Source: an uncultured Aquimarina sp.
Lineage (GTDB): Bacteria > Bacteroidota > Bacteroidia > Flavobacteriales > Flavobacteriaceae
Assembly: GCF_947495315.1 (NCBI RefSeq)
Contig: NZ_CANLYD010000006.1
Location: 248,001 to 312,000, forward strand
DNA length: 64,000 nt
Direction: 5' to 3'
Positions 34,401 through 44,400 of the stretch are shown in pieces. Both the position numbers and the translations under genes were made by a program. Each line of letters starts with the position of its first letter. The stretch's first letter is position 1. The notes beneath the pieces are model-generated. The model searched no databases. It was not told where the DNA came from and was given only the letters and a program-made list of their open reading frames with translations.

Positions 34401-35060
34401 ATGGATAATTATCTGAAAGGAAGAGCTAATGAGAAAATTAAAGAAATGCCACTAGCATTAGTAGAATCGGGACAACAATATATCTATTATGACAAAGGAT
34501 TGATTAATATGTATTCCTTACAGGATTATATTTCTGAAGATAGCGTTAATGTAGCATTAAGAAGGTTTATTAGAGATTGGGATAGTTTTGAAGGTTTAAA
34601 AAAGACCAAAATAGACAGATATGCTACTACCAAAGATTTATTACCATATTTTAGGGAAGTAACTGCAGACAGTTTGCAATATGTGATTACAGATTTGTTT
34701 GAAACTGTTACACTTCATGAATGTCAGATAACGGAAGCTACTTATAACAAGGTTTCTGACAATCAGTATAAAGTAAAACTGAACTTAGATGTAGATAAGT
34801 ATAAAGTAGCCGATATTAATAACGAAAGTAACATTCCGGTAAACGACTGGATTGACATAGGGGTATATGCACAAGGAACCAATGGAGAAGAAGAGTTGAT
34901 ATACCTAAAGAAACATAATATCACCAAACACGCTACAGAATTGCAAATTATAGTAGATCAAAAGCCTACTAGAGTTAGTGTGGATCCTAAAGGAAAAATA
35001 ATTGATAAGAAAATAGAAAATAATTCTAGATCATTTTCAGAAAACGAATTATCGTTTTAG
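31425..35060 (+). CDS. ABC-2 permease fused to an M1 zinc aminopeptidase
   Basis: ATG 31425 gives 1211 residues; the frame extends to an ATG at 31344 inside the ATPase gene, which is unlikely. Residues 1-600 hold about twelve membrane helices in two ABC-2 blocks (RPDTYLYFFILLLYSMLA, LLIYAALPLGMI-like IYAALPLGM, GELIWKERDTKLN). A final helix near 565-590 leads to a periplasmic part. From about 640 an M1 peptidase follows: an N-terminal beta domain, then HEMAH (His 941) WWGHQV and the third zinc ligand Glu in LSETLAQYSA. This fusion is known in Bacteroidota. It probably exports or senses a peptide that the peptidase trims. Confidence 0.9.
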   Translation: MLFEIFKFEIKYRAKRPDTYLYFFILLLYSMLAVDIIFEGNLNILKRNAPYVIARTMTISSAFFLMITSMIMGVAALRDFDHHMESLMFVNPIRKRDYLLGRFLGSFVILLVIYAALPLGMILSEFLPWRNSDALLAFNLWHYLHPFLTLILPSLFFGGAVFFISGALSRKLMVVYTQGVLLLMMYIFSMQLANGSKNLFLSGLLEPFSFQTISLVTQYWTVVERNTMMLPLEGILLYNRLLWMSIGLITLIVGYYRFAFNVIKNGVIKRKTINTDLKTKTNEEIDVILISNNSVSMNPRKIGLLCHHSLFYFKSILTSVPFLVITACALGIILISSISLDTAFGVDSYPTTYIIVGELLENTILFFLLIIIFYSGELIWKERDTKLNLIYDALPVSDMVYLTSKLIGLVLSYSVLMILMILTGILFQASKGYYEFEIELYFTFFFIEILPFLFLFTIICFFCQTVLNHKFLSHIIAIVFTFCATIGLQVLGYDHGLYNLGGPDLGIYSDMNGYGHFWEPYIWFKIYWITFSAILFIVAIVFAIRGTETNIKRRWSSSKLRFTKPLMRFGITTLSVFLLSGCYIFYNTNIINSYSTVATQQEHRVNYEKTLKKYDQLIQPKIVDVNLKIELYPYQRDYTAEGYFILSNPHDTVISEIHIQKAPNDQVEIEYLNIEKGASVNKKHELYGYYIYELDQPLQPGDAIKMEFKQTHTTKGFTEGASTNIVYNGTLLNNFYLPTIGYNKHIELEDDSERKEYGLQPRMRRAKIDDSKAVLEGMSSGDGEEINFEIIIGTSINQTAVAPGYLQKEWEEGERKYFHYKMDKPMSNFYSIISAEYEVMKDQWISEDSSLKQTVDLEIYYDKGHEYNLNRMMHGMKKSFDYFTENFGPYQYRQMRIVEATSYKKRAQSFPNTVPFSENIGFIMDIDDQKDVDMAFYVTAHEMAHQWWGHQVNPANVQGKAMLSETLAQYSALMVLKEEYPEEKVQQFLHSRMDNYLKGRANEKIKEMPLALVESGQQYIYYDKGLINMYSLQDYISEDSVNVALRRFIRDWDSFEGLKKTKIDRYATTKDLLPYFREVTADSLQYVITDLFETVTLHECQITEATYNKVSDNQYKVKLNLDVDKYKVADINNESNIPVNDWIDIGVYAQGTNGEEELIYLKKHNITKHATELQIIVDQKPTRVSVDPKGKIIDKKIENNSRSFSENELSF

Positions 35061-35118
35061 ACGCTAGTTTTATAATATAATAGGGTAGTTCTATATGGTA
35101 TTTAAGCACTTAATGGAA

Positions 35119-36360
35119 TTACTTTATTATCAATTTTACATACCCATCAATTCCATTTCCCCATTCATCAACGTCAGGCCAAATAGTATCATAATTATAT
35201 TTTTGTTTACTCAAATCATCATCAATATCCAGTAATCGTTCTCTTTGTTTATAATTAAATACCAGTGTTTTATGAGATTCTACAGGGTGATTTTTTAGAA
35301 TACTAGCGATAGTTTCAAAATTTGGATGTCGATGCCGTCTTCCATTACTAGAAAAAAGATAATATTTTGCTTGTATCATTTTTATCAATTCAGGACTATT
35401 ATTTTTCCATGCTCCGTGATGGGCAACTTTAAGAGCATCGATTTGTAATGGTAATTCATCTTCGGGGATCAACTTTTTTAATTGTTCTTCCACCTGGTTA
35501 GGAATTGCATCTCCGAGAAAGAGCATTTTTTTACCGTTGTATTCTAACAAAAAGATAATAGAAGATCCATTAGTAGGGGAGTTGTCCTCTTTCTCCCAAA
35601 ATTTGGTATAGTTTTCCACCCAATCCCCAAAAGTGGATACCAACATTTCTTCATCAAGAATGGCTTCATCAAGATCTGCTTGTCTCATTTCTTCCATCAT
35701 TTTCTCAAAAGCATCATCAAAAAATGCATCCTGGTTGATCTTACCTGCAAACATTTTTTTGAGATAACGATACCATGTATTCGCCATTTTATCAAGCGAT
35801 GATTGCGTTGGACCTAATAAGGTTAAAAAAAGATCATTCGATAATTTTAGTTTTAATGGCTCGTCTGCTTTTACCGCTAATGAATTAAAAGTAGTATTCC
35901 AATTATAGGTATGTTTCAGCAATAAACTTCCTAAGGATGTGCCTTGTTCGTAACTTACTAATTGAATTTCGTCTTCCGTTTCTGCACTTTCTTTTCCTCC
36001 AATAATGTCAATCATAGGAGTCTCTCCTTCAAAATCACCATCATCTTTATCCTCAAAATTAAGATGTCTATAGCTATTAAACCATACTTCATCTATAGCA
36101 ATCACAGATGGATTGTCAGCAGCTCCGTTTTCTTTAATAAAAGCTATAGCGCCTGATATGTGGTCAGCATCAATATGGGTTACTATAAATTTTGCGAGTC
36201 GGCGACCTTCGTTATGAAGGGCTTTTAACCTGGGTTTTACATAATCCCGAAAGGTAGAAGTGTATCCGGCATCAATCAAAATGAGAGCTTCGCCAAAATC
36301 TAAAAGTATTGCATCACCGTTTCCCGCTGGAAATAATTCGATGGATATAGGGTTTGGCAT
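35119..36360 (-). CDS. ComEC-like MBL-fold metallo-hydrolase, soluble
   Basis: The 413-residue protein has no signal peptide or membrane segment. It has the metallo-beta-lactamase motif HxDxDH as THIDADH (His 62, Asp 64, Asp 66, His 67), an early ILIDAGY strand, a central Asp region ending in MLFLGDAIPNQ, and a His in ALKVAHHGAWKNN followed by YYLFSSNGRRHRHPN. This is the layout of the ComEC C-terminal hydrolase family, found alone in many defence-like loci. It contains an unusually long acidic insertion (about 195-270, DDAFEKMMEEMRQADLDEAI as one part). It is divergent, by 128 bp, from the protease operon. Confidence 0.85.
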   Translation of the reverse strand: MPNPISIELFPAGNGDAILLDFGEALILIDAGYTSTFRDYVKPRLKALHNEGRRLAKFIVTHIDADHISGAIAFIKENGAADNPSVIAIDEVWFNSYRHLNFEDKDDGDFEGETPMIDIIGGKESAETEDEIQLVSYEQGTSLGSLLLKHTYNWNTTFNSLAVKADEPLKLKLSNDLFLTLLGPTQSSLDKMANTWYRYLKKMFAGKINQDAFFDDAFEKMMEEMRQADLDEAILDEEMLVSTFGDWVENYTKFWEKEDNSPTNGSSIIFLLEYNGKKMLFLGDAIPNQVEEQLKKLIPEDELPLQIDALKVAHHGAWKNNSPELIKMIQAKYYLFSSNGRRHRHPNFETIASILKNHPVESHKTLVFNYKQRERLLDIDDDLSKQKYNYDTIWPDVDEWGNGIDGYVKLIIK

Positions 36361-36488
36361 ATATGTTTTTTATGAAGTTAAATAGTATGATGGATTATCT
36401 TAATAGTAATACAATCAAATTGTTGTAAATTAATGATAATTGTTATTTTCCCCAATTTTTATTACCTTAATAGTCACAATATCATCTA

Positions 36489-38186
36489 ATGGCCGACCCT
36501 TTAATTAAACTGTTTCGTAAGAGAACAGTGCTTGTTCGTGCAAAAAACTCAATAGGAACAGGTACCCTCATCGCTCCAGGAAAAGTTCTTACATGTGCAC
36601 ATGTTGTAAGAAAGTCAATAGATAATATAGGTTCCATCAAAATATTGTTCCCAAATTTAGAAGAACCTGGTCATTTTGAATGGGAAGAGAGTGCAGTAAA
36701 AGTATATGTTTCTAAAATATATGAAGAACCAAATGAAACAACTGATACTGAAAGTGAATTAGCATCTTTAAAAAAAGAGTATCCAGATGTTGCTATTATA
36801 GAAATCTCCAAAAAAGATCACTCTTTAATGATGTTTCCGGATATTGATGACATTCCTGATGATTTACAGGATCGTCAATTTTTAGCATTTGGTTTTCAAA
36901 AAAAGGATAGAGATCTTAAACGAAATGTTCCCCAAGCAGTAAGCCTAAATTATAATGGCGAAGAAATTGATTCTGATGTTATTAGGAAATTAGTATTTGT
37001 AAATGGATTGATAAGACCCGGAATGAGTGGTGCTGCTTTAATAGAAAGAGAAACTGGTAACATCATCGGTATTATACAGATGACCCGTAACCCTAATGAT
37101 GATCTTGGGGCCTTCGTAATACCTGTAGATATTATTTGGAGAGTTTTTAAGAGATGGGAAGAAGATGGTGATACTAATATCTTTTCCGAATTAACGAGTA
37201 AAGCAGTTAAAAAACAGATTCAGGAAGAATATAATCTGGAATATCCCAAATATCCAATGTATCGCAAATATGGGATTAGGTTGATCATTTTGCCAGTATT
37301 AATTTTTCTGTTGATTTGGTGGATGTTTTATCATCTTGGACAAATACAAGAATCTGGATTGATAGCAATAATATTGGTAACTGTTACAATCACAGGTAAA
37401 ATAATGGGAGATTGGCTTGGTGAAGATATAAATAGTGAATCAAGCAAGCTTAAGAATACCATTGGATCATTATTTTTTGGTAATATATCATTGATAAGTC
37501 TTGGTGTCATTACATTCTTTTTATGGACGTTTACTACATCTGTATGGGTTCATGGAAATTCAGAATTTGATAAAGTACCAATTACCTTGTTTAGTGGTAA
37601 AGAATTTAAAGAAGGACGGCAAAAAAGCTTGAATCCAATAGGTGACACAAAATTTTTGATATGGACAACATTTATAGGTGATTCTGTGAAGATTGTTCCA
37701 GAAGGAAGAGAAGAATTACCTCTCTTTGTTTCTCCATTTTCTAAAAAAGAATTGTATTACCCCAAAAGCTTTTTACGAGAACCTATATTATTAATACGCT
37801 TTGATCCTAAGCGAGCAAGATTAATGAAAAAGTTTCGTTTAGAGGTCCGAATAGAAAAGCACAATAGTGAAGTTATCAAGTTTACGGATAGCATATTACA
37901 AGATAAAGGAGCAATGGTATTAGGAAAACGAAAGTTGAAAATTACCAAAGAACGTGAAAGAGAGTGGAAGCAATTCCACGAAAATGACCAGTTAACTGCT
38001 GCTATATTGGAAAAATGGTCGCAGCATTGGAAAAAAATAAAGCCCCATAATGAAGTTGACTTAGATATAGATGATAAGATTACGGTAAAGGTTATTAAAA
38101 AGTCAGATAGCACTGTTGTAAACGAACAATCGTATCGGATACGATCTGATAACACAGATAAATTATTAAAATTTACATTTCAATAA
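36489..38186 (+). CDS. Membrane-anchored trypsin-like serine protease, catalytic domain cytoplasmic
   Basis: The 565-residue protein starts without a signal peptide. A trypsin-like domain covers about 10-230, with catalytic His 38 (TCAHVV), Asp 100 (YPDVAII) and Ser 180 (RPGMSGAAL). Membrane helices lie at about 262-283, 289-305 and 327-352. A C-terminal beta-rich domain (about 360-565) has no recognisable motif. With no export signal and three helices after the protease, the catalytic part should be cytoplasmic and the tail periplasmic. Cytoplasmic trypsin-like domains are common in bacterial conflict systems, where they act as cleaving effectors. The gene lies opposite an MBL hydrolase and is followed 8 bp later by a secreted protein. 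Its substrate is unknown. Confidence 0.8.
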   Translation: MADPLIKLFRKRTVLVRAKNSIGTGTLIAPGKVLTCAHVVRKSIDNIGSIKILFPNLEEPGHFEWEESAVKVYVSKIYEEPNETTDTESELASLKKEYPDVAIIEISKKDHSLMMFPDIDDIPDDLQDRQFLAFGFQKKDRDLKRNVPQAVSLNYNGEEIDSDVIRKLVFVNGLIRPGMSGAALIERETGNIIGIIQMTRNPNDDLGAFVIPVDIIWRVFKRWEEDGDTNIFSELTSKAVKKQIQEEYNLEYPKYPMYRKYGIRLIILPVLIFLLIWWMFYHLGQIQESGLIAIILVTVTITGKIMGDWLGEDINSESSKLKNTIGSLFFGNISLISLGVITFFLWTFTTSVWVHGNSEFDKVPITLFSGKEFKEGRQKSLNPIGDTKFLIWTTFIGDSVKIVPEGREELPLFVSPFSKKELYYPKSFLREPILLIRFDPKRARLMKKFRLEVRIEKHNSEVIKFTDSILQDKGAMVLGKRKLKITKEREREWKQFHENDQLTAAILEKWSQHWKKIKPHNEVDLDIDDKITVKVIKKSDSTVVNEQSYRIRSDNTDKLLKFTFQ

Positions 38187-38194
38187 CGGGGATT

Positions 38195-39055
38195 ATGGGA
38201 AAAACAAGAATTAACGGATGGATCACTTGTACATTTCTACTCTGTACAGTACTGGTTATGGCGCAAAAACCGGAAATACAAGTGAGTTTTGATATCACTT
38301 CAGATAATTTATTTTTTGAAATATTTGAAAGCGATATAGATGAAATGAAAACCAAAGCATTGCCAATACTCATGGATGGACTTAATGAGTATATAGGATT
38401 CGTCTCTTTTTTAAAGGAATCTGCATCAAACAAACTAACGATCACATTAAAAAATAAGAATGTTGGTAGTACAGGTTTTAATGAAGAGTATTGGTTATTT
38501 TTTGAATTAAAGGATTCAGAAAACTCAGTATTTTCTCATGAATGGCAGTTTCTGGATTACGAAGAGTTTGATGCGTATCAGAGCTCTACTGTAATGATGT
38601 TAGAGAAGTTACAAGAAGATTGGAAAGCTTATTTAAATAAATCATATAACCAGGAATTGGTAAGTATTTTGTTTGATAAAATCTCAATCACTATTCCGGA
38701 TGGTAATCATTATTATATCGATGATACTTCCGGTATAAAAGAGGCGATTCTTCCTTTTAAAAAAGAAGTGCTGATGATGGATCCCATTGATAGTGAGTTT
38801 AAAGTGATTGTCAATGGTAAGACCAATAGCGGAGTTCCTACAGTATCTAAGCATGAAGAAGCTCAGTTTTCAGGGACTGTGCAGGAAAATATGGCAGGAA
38901 TACCTTTACCTCTAATGGGATGCCTAAGAATACAGCTTAAAGAATTACCTGTTATGGAACTACTTAATGGGGAAATCTTTATTACTAAATACAGAAGGAA
39001 AGTATATACTACTATTGCTACTTCGAGTGACTTTTTTGAATCTAACATTGAGTAA
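38195..39055 (+). CDS. Secreted protein of unknown family in the protease operon
   Basis: I do not recognise the family. The 286-residue protein has a signal peptide ending LVMAQ and no lipobox. The first half (about 25-150) reads as a mixed alpha/beta domain with KALPILMDGLNEYIGFV and LLFFELKDSENSVFSHEW-like strands. The second half (about 150-286) is beta-rich, with PDGNHYYIDDTSGIKEAI and FKVIVNGKTNSGVPT and a single Cys in LMGCLRIQL. It lies 8 bp after the protease gene and 1 bp before the TPR lipoprotein. An envelope partner of the protease's periplasmic tail is the natural guess. Confidence 0.65.
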   Translation: MGKTRINGWITCTFLLCTVLVMAQKPEIQVSFDITSDNLFFEIFESDIDEMKTKALPILMDGLNEYIGFVSFLKESASNKLTITLKNKNVGSTGFNEEYWLFFELKDSENSVFSHEWQFLDYEEFDAYQSSTVMMLEKLQEDWKAYLNKSYNQELVSILFDKISITIPDGNHYYIDDTSGIKEAILPFKKEVLMMDPIDSEFKVIVNGKTNSGVPTVSKHEEAQFSGTVQENMAGIPLPLMGCLRIQLKELPVMELLNGEIFITKYRRKVYTTIATSSDFFESNIE

Positions 39056-39056
39056 G

Positions 39057-41225
39057 ATGAAAACTAAAAATTTATTTTCGATAGTATTTACTGCAATACT
39101 TTTTACCTCTTGTTTTGGGCAGGATGGTGCTCCTTCTCCCGCGAGCTACAAAGAGAGTAGTAGAATATTAATAAAAGATGTGAATCTTACGATTGGAGAG
39201 TTTCTTGCAAAAGGTGAGGTAGCAGAAGCTGCAAAACATATAAAAAATAAAATGTCCGATTGTCTTGAATTGGGAGATGGGAGTAAGCTTTGTGAGGCTG
39301 GACTAAACTTTACAAGTGGTTATTTATATCAGCAAGCGGCGCTTGAAGATGTCAAAAACAGTAGCGCATATCAAAAAAGAGCGCTTACTTATTATGAAAA
39401 AGTTTTGGCTTCATATCCTGATAATAAGGCTGCTTGGTCAAATTTTATTCAGTTGATTGAATTACAGGATATTGATCCGTCAATAATCAAAAAATTAGAA
39501 GGAATGGCCAAAAGGTATCCTTCAGAACGGATTAATATTTATGTACGGATTGGTGACATGTATAAAAGTGATAATGATTTGCAAAAAGCTTGTGATTATT
39601 ATCAAAAAGCATATGCAGAAGACCCATTTTCAGAAAAAGCTTGTGGTGCTATGGTAGCATTGTATACAAGATATGAGTTTTCTTGTGTCACGCGGAACAA
39701 CATCAGGCAGTTAGCATTAGATTGTCAGGAAATTGATCTACCCAATTATTCAGAAGAACTTCTAAGGAAAGAACTAATCACATCTTTTAACAATAAAAAA
39801 TATAAAAAGGCCTTAGAATCTTTAGTGCTATGGACTCATGTAATGGTAGATAATAACTGGCTTAATTCGAAGAAAATCAATAGATTAAAAGTTAAATTGT
39901 TTAGAGGTCAAGAAAGTGAAACCAGAGCTGAGAATATAATTTATAATGCATTAAATGAACTTCAGCGTATAATTCAGGCAGAACAAATAGAAGATATTGG
40001 TGATATCCAGTTTTGGAATGGATATAGTCCGGAAATTTATATGTCTGGTGAATGGAGTAAGATCAATCCAAAATCAGTGCTATATAAAGTTTACCACACA
40101 AAAGGAAAAAAAGCATATTTCAGAGGTGATCTAAAACAAGCTGAAACTTTTTGGCAAGCTGCACTAGATGGAGTAAGGAATTCTGATCGTGCATTTTACA
40201 CCTATGTGGCATCGGATATGGCAAGATTGTATAATAATAACCCACGTTTAGATCCTTCTGACAAGAAACTAAATAAGCTTATCATCAGGCTTTTTAATAT
40301 GAAAGGTGCTGCATACGGAGATAACGATCTACGAATGATCCGAAAATACCATATCACACTTGGAGGTATTTTTTATGACAAGAAGAAATGGGATGGACCT
40401 GGCGGAGCAAATGCTAAATTTCAGCTAAGCAGGGCAGTATCAAGTCGATTCGGACCAATAGTAAATCCAAAACTTAGAAGAATGTTAGGAGATGTCTACA
40501 ACGAGTTAAATCAAGATAGTAATGCTATCAATGCTTATACTAAGTCTGTTGAAGATTATTTATCGCTGGATTTGATAAAAGATGCGGATAAACTTATGGG
40601 GATCACTAGAGAGAAGTATAGTACCGCAATGAATTCAAATCAGTTAAAAAAGATTAATGGAATTCAAATCATAATTGATTGGAGAAAAGAAACTAAGGAC
40701 CCTAATAATGACCTGCTTAAAAATAAGGTAACCGTGACGGATTATTTGGAGAAAGTTTCTACAGCAGAAAATGAAGCTAAAAAAGCGGTATCCGATAAGT
40801 TTGTAAAACTTCAGTTTTTTAAAGGTCTTTCGGATTTAGGAGTAACGATTTCTGAGGATCGAAAGATTGATAGACAAATCATTTTAGCGAATGCATTAGG
40901 AAAGATAGATAAAGTATACCAACTATCTTCGCCAACAGATTTTAATAGAATAAAAAACATAAAAATTACTTTAGAACAAAGTGTAGCGCAGCCAAAAAGA
41001 TTAGAGAGCGCACAAATGCATAAAAAAGCAAATCTATCCTATAGCACTTCAGGATCAAAATCTGGTTTCAAAACATATAGTGTTACCGCCCTTAATAAGG
41101 AAATTGTTGTTCCTGATCAATTATTTGAATTAAAGGGAGTTCTTAAGGACCATTATTCTGTAAATCAAGTAGTAAAAGAAGCGAAAATTGAAATACTTGA
41201 TGGAAAATTTAAGATTAAAAATTAA
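39057..41225 (+). CDS. TPR-repeat lipoprotein
   Basis: The ATG at 39057 is 1 bp after the preceding stop and gives 722 residues with a signal peptide and lipobox (FTSCFGQ). The frame extends upstream inside the previous gene, which I reject. Helical TPR-like units run through most of the protein, for instance ALTYYEKVLASYPDNKAAW, ACDYYQKAYAEDPFSEKACG, AETFWQAALDGVR and NAINAYTKSVEDYLS. The C-terminal 80 residues look beta-rich (KSGFKTYSVTALNKEI). It ends the operon of protease, secreted protein and TPR lipoprotein. It is probably a scaffold at the inner leaflet of the outer membrane. Confidence 0.78.
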   Translation: MKTKNLFSIVFTAILFTSCFGQDGAPSPASYKESSRILIKDVNLTIGEFLAKGEVAEAAKHIKNKMSDCLELGDGSKLCEAGLNFTSGYLYQQAALEDVKNSSAYQKRALTYYEKVLASYPDNKAAWSNFIQLIELQDIDPSIIKKLEGMAKRYPSERINIYVRIGDMYKSDNDLQKACDYYQKAYAEDPFSEKACGAMVALYTRYEFSCVTRNNIRQLALDCQEIDLPNYSEELLRKELITSFNNKKYKKALESLVLWTHVMVDNNWLNSKKINRLKVKLFRGQESETRAENIIYNALNELQRIIQAEQIEDIGDIQFWNGYSPEIYMSGEWSKINPKSVLYKVYHTKGKKAYFRGDLKQAETFWQAALDGVRNSDRAFYTYVASDMARLYNNNPRLDPSDKKLNKLIIRLFNMKGAAYGDNDLRMIRKYHITLGGIFYDKKKWDGPGGANAKFQLSRAVSSRFGPIVNPKLRRMLGDVYNELNQDSNAINAYTKSVEDYLSLDLIKDADKLMGITREKYSTAMNSNQLKKINGIQIIIDWRKETKDPNNDLLKNKVTVTDYLEKVSTAENEAKKAVSDKFVKLQFFKGLSDLGVTISEDRKIDRQIILANALGKIDKVYQLSSPTDFNRIKNIKITLEQSVAQPKRLESAQMHKKANLSYSTSGSKSGFKTYSVTALNKEIVVPDQLFELKGVLKDHYSVNQVVKEAKIEILDGKFKIKN

Positions 41226-41313
41226 CCTTAAATTTTCCGTCTTAACTATAGAGGTTATTTCATATACATAAAACCCATCATATTAATTGTTTGTTTGTAT
41301 GAGTCCTAAAACA

Positions 41314-41349
41314 AAAAGCATCAATAGTGTATATTTTGTTGATGCTTTT
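41314..41349. terminator. Bidirectional hairpin terminator
   Basis: AAAAGCATCAA pairs perfectly with TTGATGCTTTT around a 14-nt loop, 88 bp after the TPR gene and 61 bp after the end of the convergent type IX secreted protein. A- and T-runs flank the stem. Confidence 0.72.
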
Positions 41350-41409
41350 CAATAAACAAAATTAAATATGTTATCAATAGTTGGTTTTAAAACCCAACAA
41401 ATAGAACGA

Positions 41410-44400
41410 TTACTTTCGAATACTTATTTTGCTGAAATATGATTGTTTATTGTCTAGGATTTTTATAATATAAACACCAGTATTCAAATGTTTTAAGTCC
41501 AAAGTCGCTGATCCTCCTTTAATACTTTCCGAGTGTAATCGTTGACCAGCTAAATTATAAACCTCCACTTGAGCTGAAACCGAACCGGAAATAGTGATAT
41601 TTAATAAATCAGAGTTGTTCAAAGGATTAGGATATACTAGAGGAGCCTCTTTTGCTATCCCTTCAGGGGATTTGTTATCTCCTTTAAAACGATCTCTACC
41701 GGCTAGCCATTCCATATCCCAGCGAACACCTCTTAGTAAACATCCTTCAACACCCATATCAACTCTACCTGGACACAATGGTTCATCATCCGAATCATTT
41801 ATAGGTCCATTTCCGCATTGAACATCATTATATATATTGTCTCCATTATTTCTGGATCTAAATAAAGGATGTTTTTCTAATTCATCACAAATATCGACTA
41901 CACTGTACTGAGTTCCATTAACAATTACTTTTTTACTACCTAAATTGTGATCAAAATTAGTACTACACCAGCAAAATCCATTAGCCTCGTAGCTATCATG
42001 CCAAGAAACTCCTCCTGGGTTTAAAGGAATATCTCCACAATCCTGTATTAAAATGAGGTGTGCTATGTTGTATTCACAATCTCCACCTGCATATCTAGCA
42101 GCTACTTGATATTCTGCATTACTTAAACCCGTAAAACTATAAGAACCAGCGTTGTCATTAACGGTAATAGGGTATGAGTTTCCTCCATCAATACTGAATT
42201 GAATTTGTGTATACGCATCAGAATCTTCGAAATTGATAATAATTTGACCATTATTGTTGGAACAACCAGGATTCGTTTGCGTAATTGAAAGTCCTCCAAA
42301 AAAATCTGAACAATCTCCACCAATAGTAGTACAAGCCAATGCAGAGACGTTCGGTCCTGTAACTACCATATAATCAATATTACCAAGTCCGGAGCTATTC
42401 GTAGCTTCAAGGCGTAGGTCTTTTACTCCAGCAGAAAGATTCACTGTTACTGATTCTGTTTCCCAAGTAGTCCAACTTCCCGTAGTATTAAAACTGATAT
42501 TGTTCGCTACTGTGGATCCATCAACAACTAATTTTGCAGATCTGTTACTTGTACTGGCATATCTCCAAGTAATGGTATATGATCCAGCTGATCCATCAAT
42601 TTTCCAATCTATCCCATTCCCAAGTGCGTTAGCTGTATTGACAAATCCTGTTCCTGTATGCCCATTATGATTGTTGTCAATTGAACCATCATAAGAGCAG
42701 AATCCGGTTTCCTCTTCTTGAATAGTTACTGTATTATTGTTATCAATCGTACTTTCCGATATACTAATATTCGAAATATAATAAGTTTCGGAAGCTACGC
42801 TGGTGGCACCATTGATAATTATTTCGATATTGCTGCCAGTAATATCATTAACTGAAACAGTTTTTTCAGAAAAGGCATTTACATTTTCAGAGATAACCTG
42901 TGGCGAGCCACCGTTTATAGAATAATAAATATTTAGATAGTCTGAATCCTCCATAGATCCCATGCCCTCTATATCCATAGATACTTTAAGACTTGTAGAA
43001 GCACAGGAAATATCAATGACTCCGGAACTATAGTTTACCATCTGATCGGAAATAGTAAAGTCGTTATCGGTCCAAGGAATTGAACACCCCTCAGAATCAG
43101 AAGTCACATATAGGTTTGAAATGTTTTGTTTTGTTATCCCGGGTCCTTCATAAGCTACTGACAATACATTTCCTCCGGTTTTTTCAAAAAACTGAACCTC
43201 AATTTGATGATATCCAGCTTCTAAACAAATCGTTCCAGATTCTTCACGTGCACCATGTAACCCATCATTGTCAACTACCTTAATTCCATCAATCCAAAGT
43301 GTAGAACCATCATCAGAAGTTGTATAAAACGTGTAGCTACCATCATTTGGAATATTAATATAACCATCAAAGGTTAACCCGAAATTATCTCCACTTGTAG
43401 CATTACTTAGATCAATAGATGATGCTAAACCACTTGAAACAGGTGTAAGTGAACTGAAATTAGGTAAAGAATTCCAAGAACCTTCATAATAATCATAATT
43501 TATACCACCTGTTAGATTAGAAGGCGGAGTAATAGCTGCCAAAGGTGAATTACAAGGGTTTGTTGTGGTATCTTCTAAAAACTTAAACCAATCGACATCT
43601 AATAAATACCCACTTCCTCCAGTAAATACAAAATAAATATCCTGTTCTCCACTTACTTGTGATATACTTGCTGTTAGGGTTTCCCATGATGTAAAAGATC
43701 CTGTATTGGTAACTTCTGCCGCTCCCAATAAAGTTCCGGAAACACTTCCTTGCCTTATTTCGATAGTCCCTCCTGAAGTACCACTTGATGCAGAAATTTC
43801 TATTGAATTTGCTCCAGAACCAAAGTCTACATTTTCATATTCTACCCAATCGCCATCATTTACCCAACCTACAAAAGAATTGGCAGTTCCTGTTTGTATA
43901 CCTGATTGTTCACAAAAATCTTCTGCTTCTATTTGCGAAAACGCATCATGACTGTCACAAACATCTACAGTGTTTTCACAAGTTTCACTTGAATCACTTA
44001 CATTGCTTGACTGAGAAACCGCACTGGTAACGTCATAATCATCTCCATTCCCATAAGAATTACAATTTGAAATTTTTCCAGTAGCTCCAGATTTAGCATA
44101 AATACCGTCTTTTGCATTATTTGCTACACAGTTATTTTTCCAATCGATATCTCTTGTAGTAAAGTTTTCACTATTTGCACCTAATCCAAAATCACCATTG
44201 TCAGTGATAATACAATCATGTACCAAATATCCTTCAGTATCTGCAGCACGTACTCCTCTGAAATAGTTTCCTGACATTTCACAATTATAGATTTCAATAT
44301 CTTCACTATAAGAAATATTAATTCCATTGGCAGAAGTAGAGTTGTTAAATGTAGAGTTTCTAACAACAGCACCATAACATCTCCTTAGGTACATATTATG

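Noticed and set aside
43706..44030. Two overlapping plus-strand frames inside the secreted beta-helix gene
   Set aside because: Both arise from the Ser/Gly/Thr-rich codon bias of the gene on the other strand; no independent signal.
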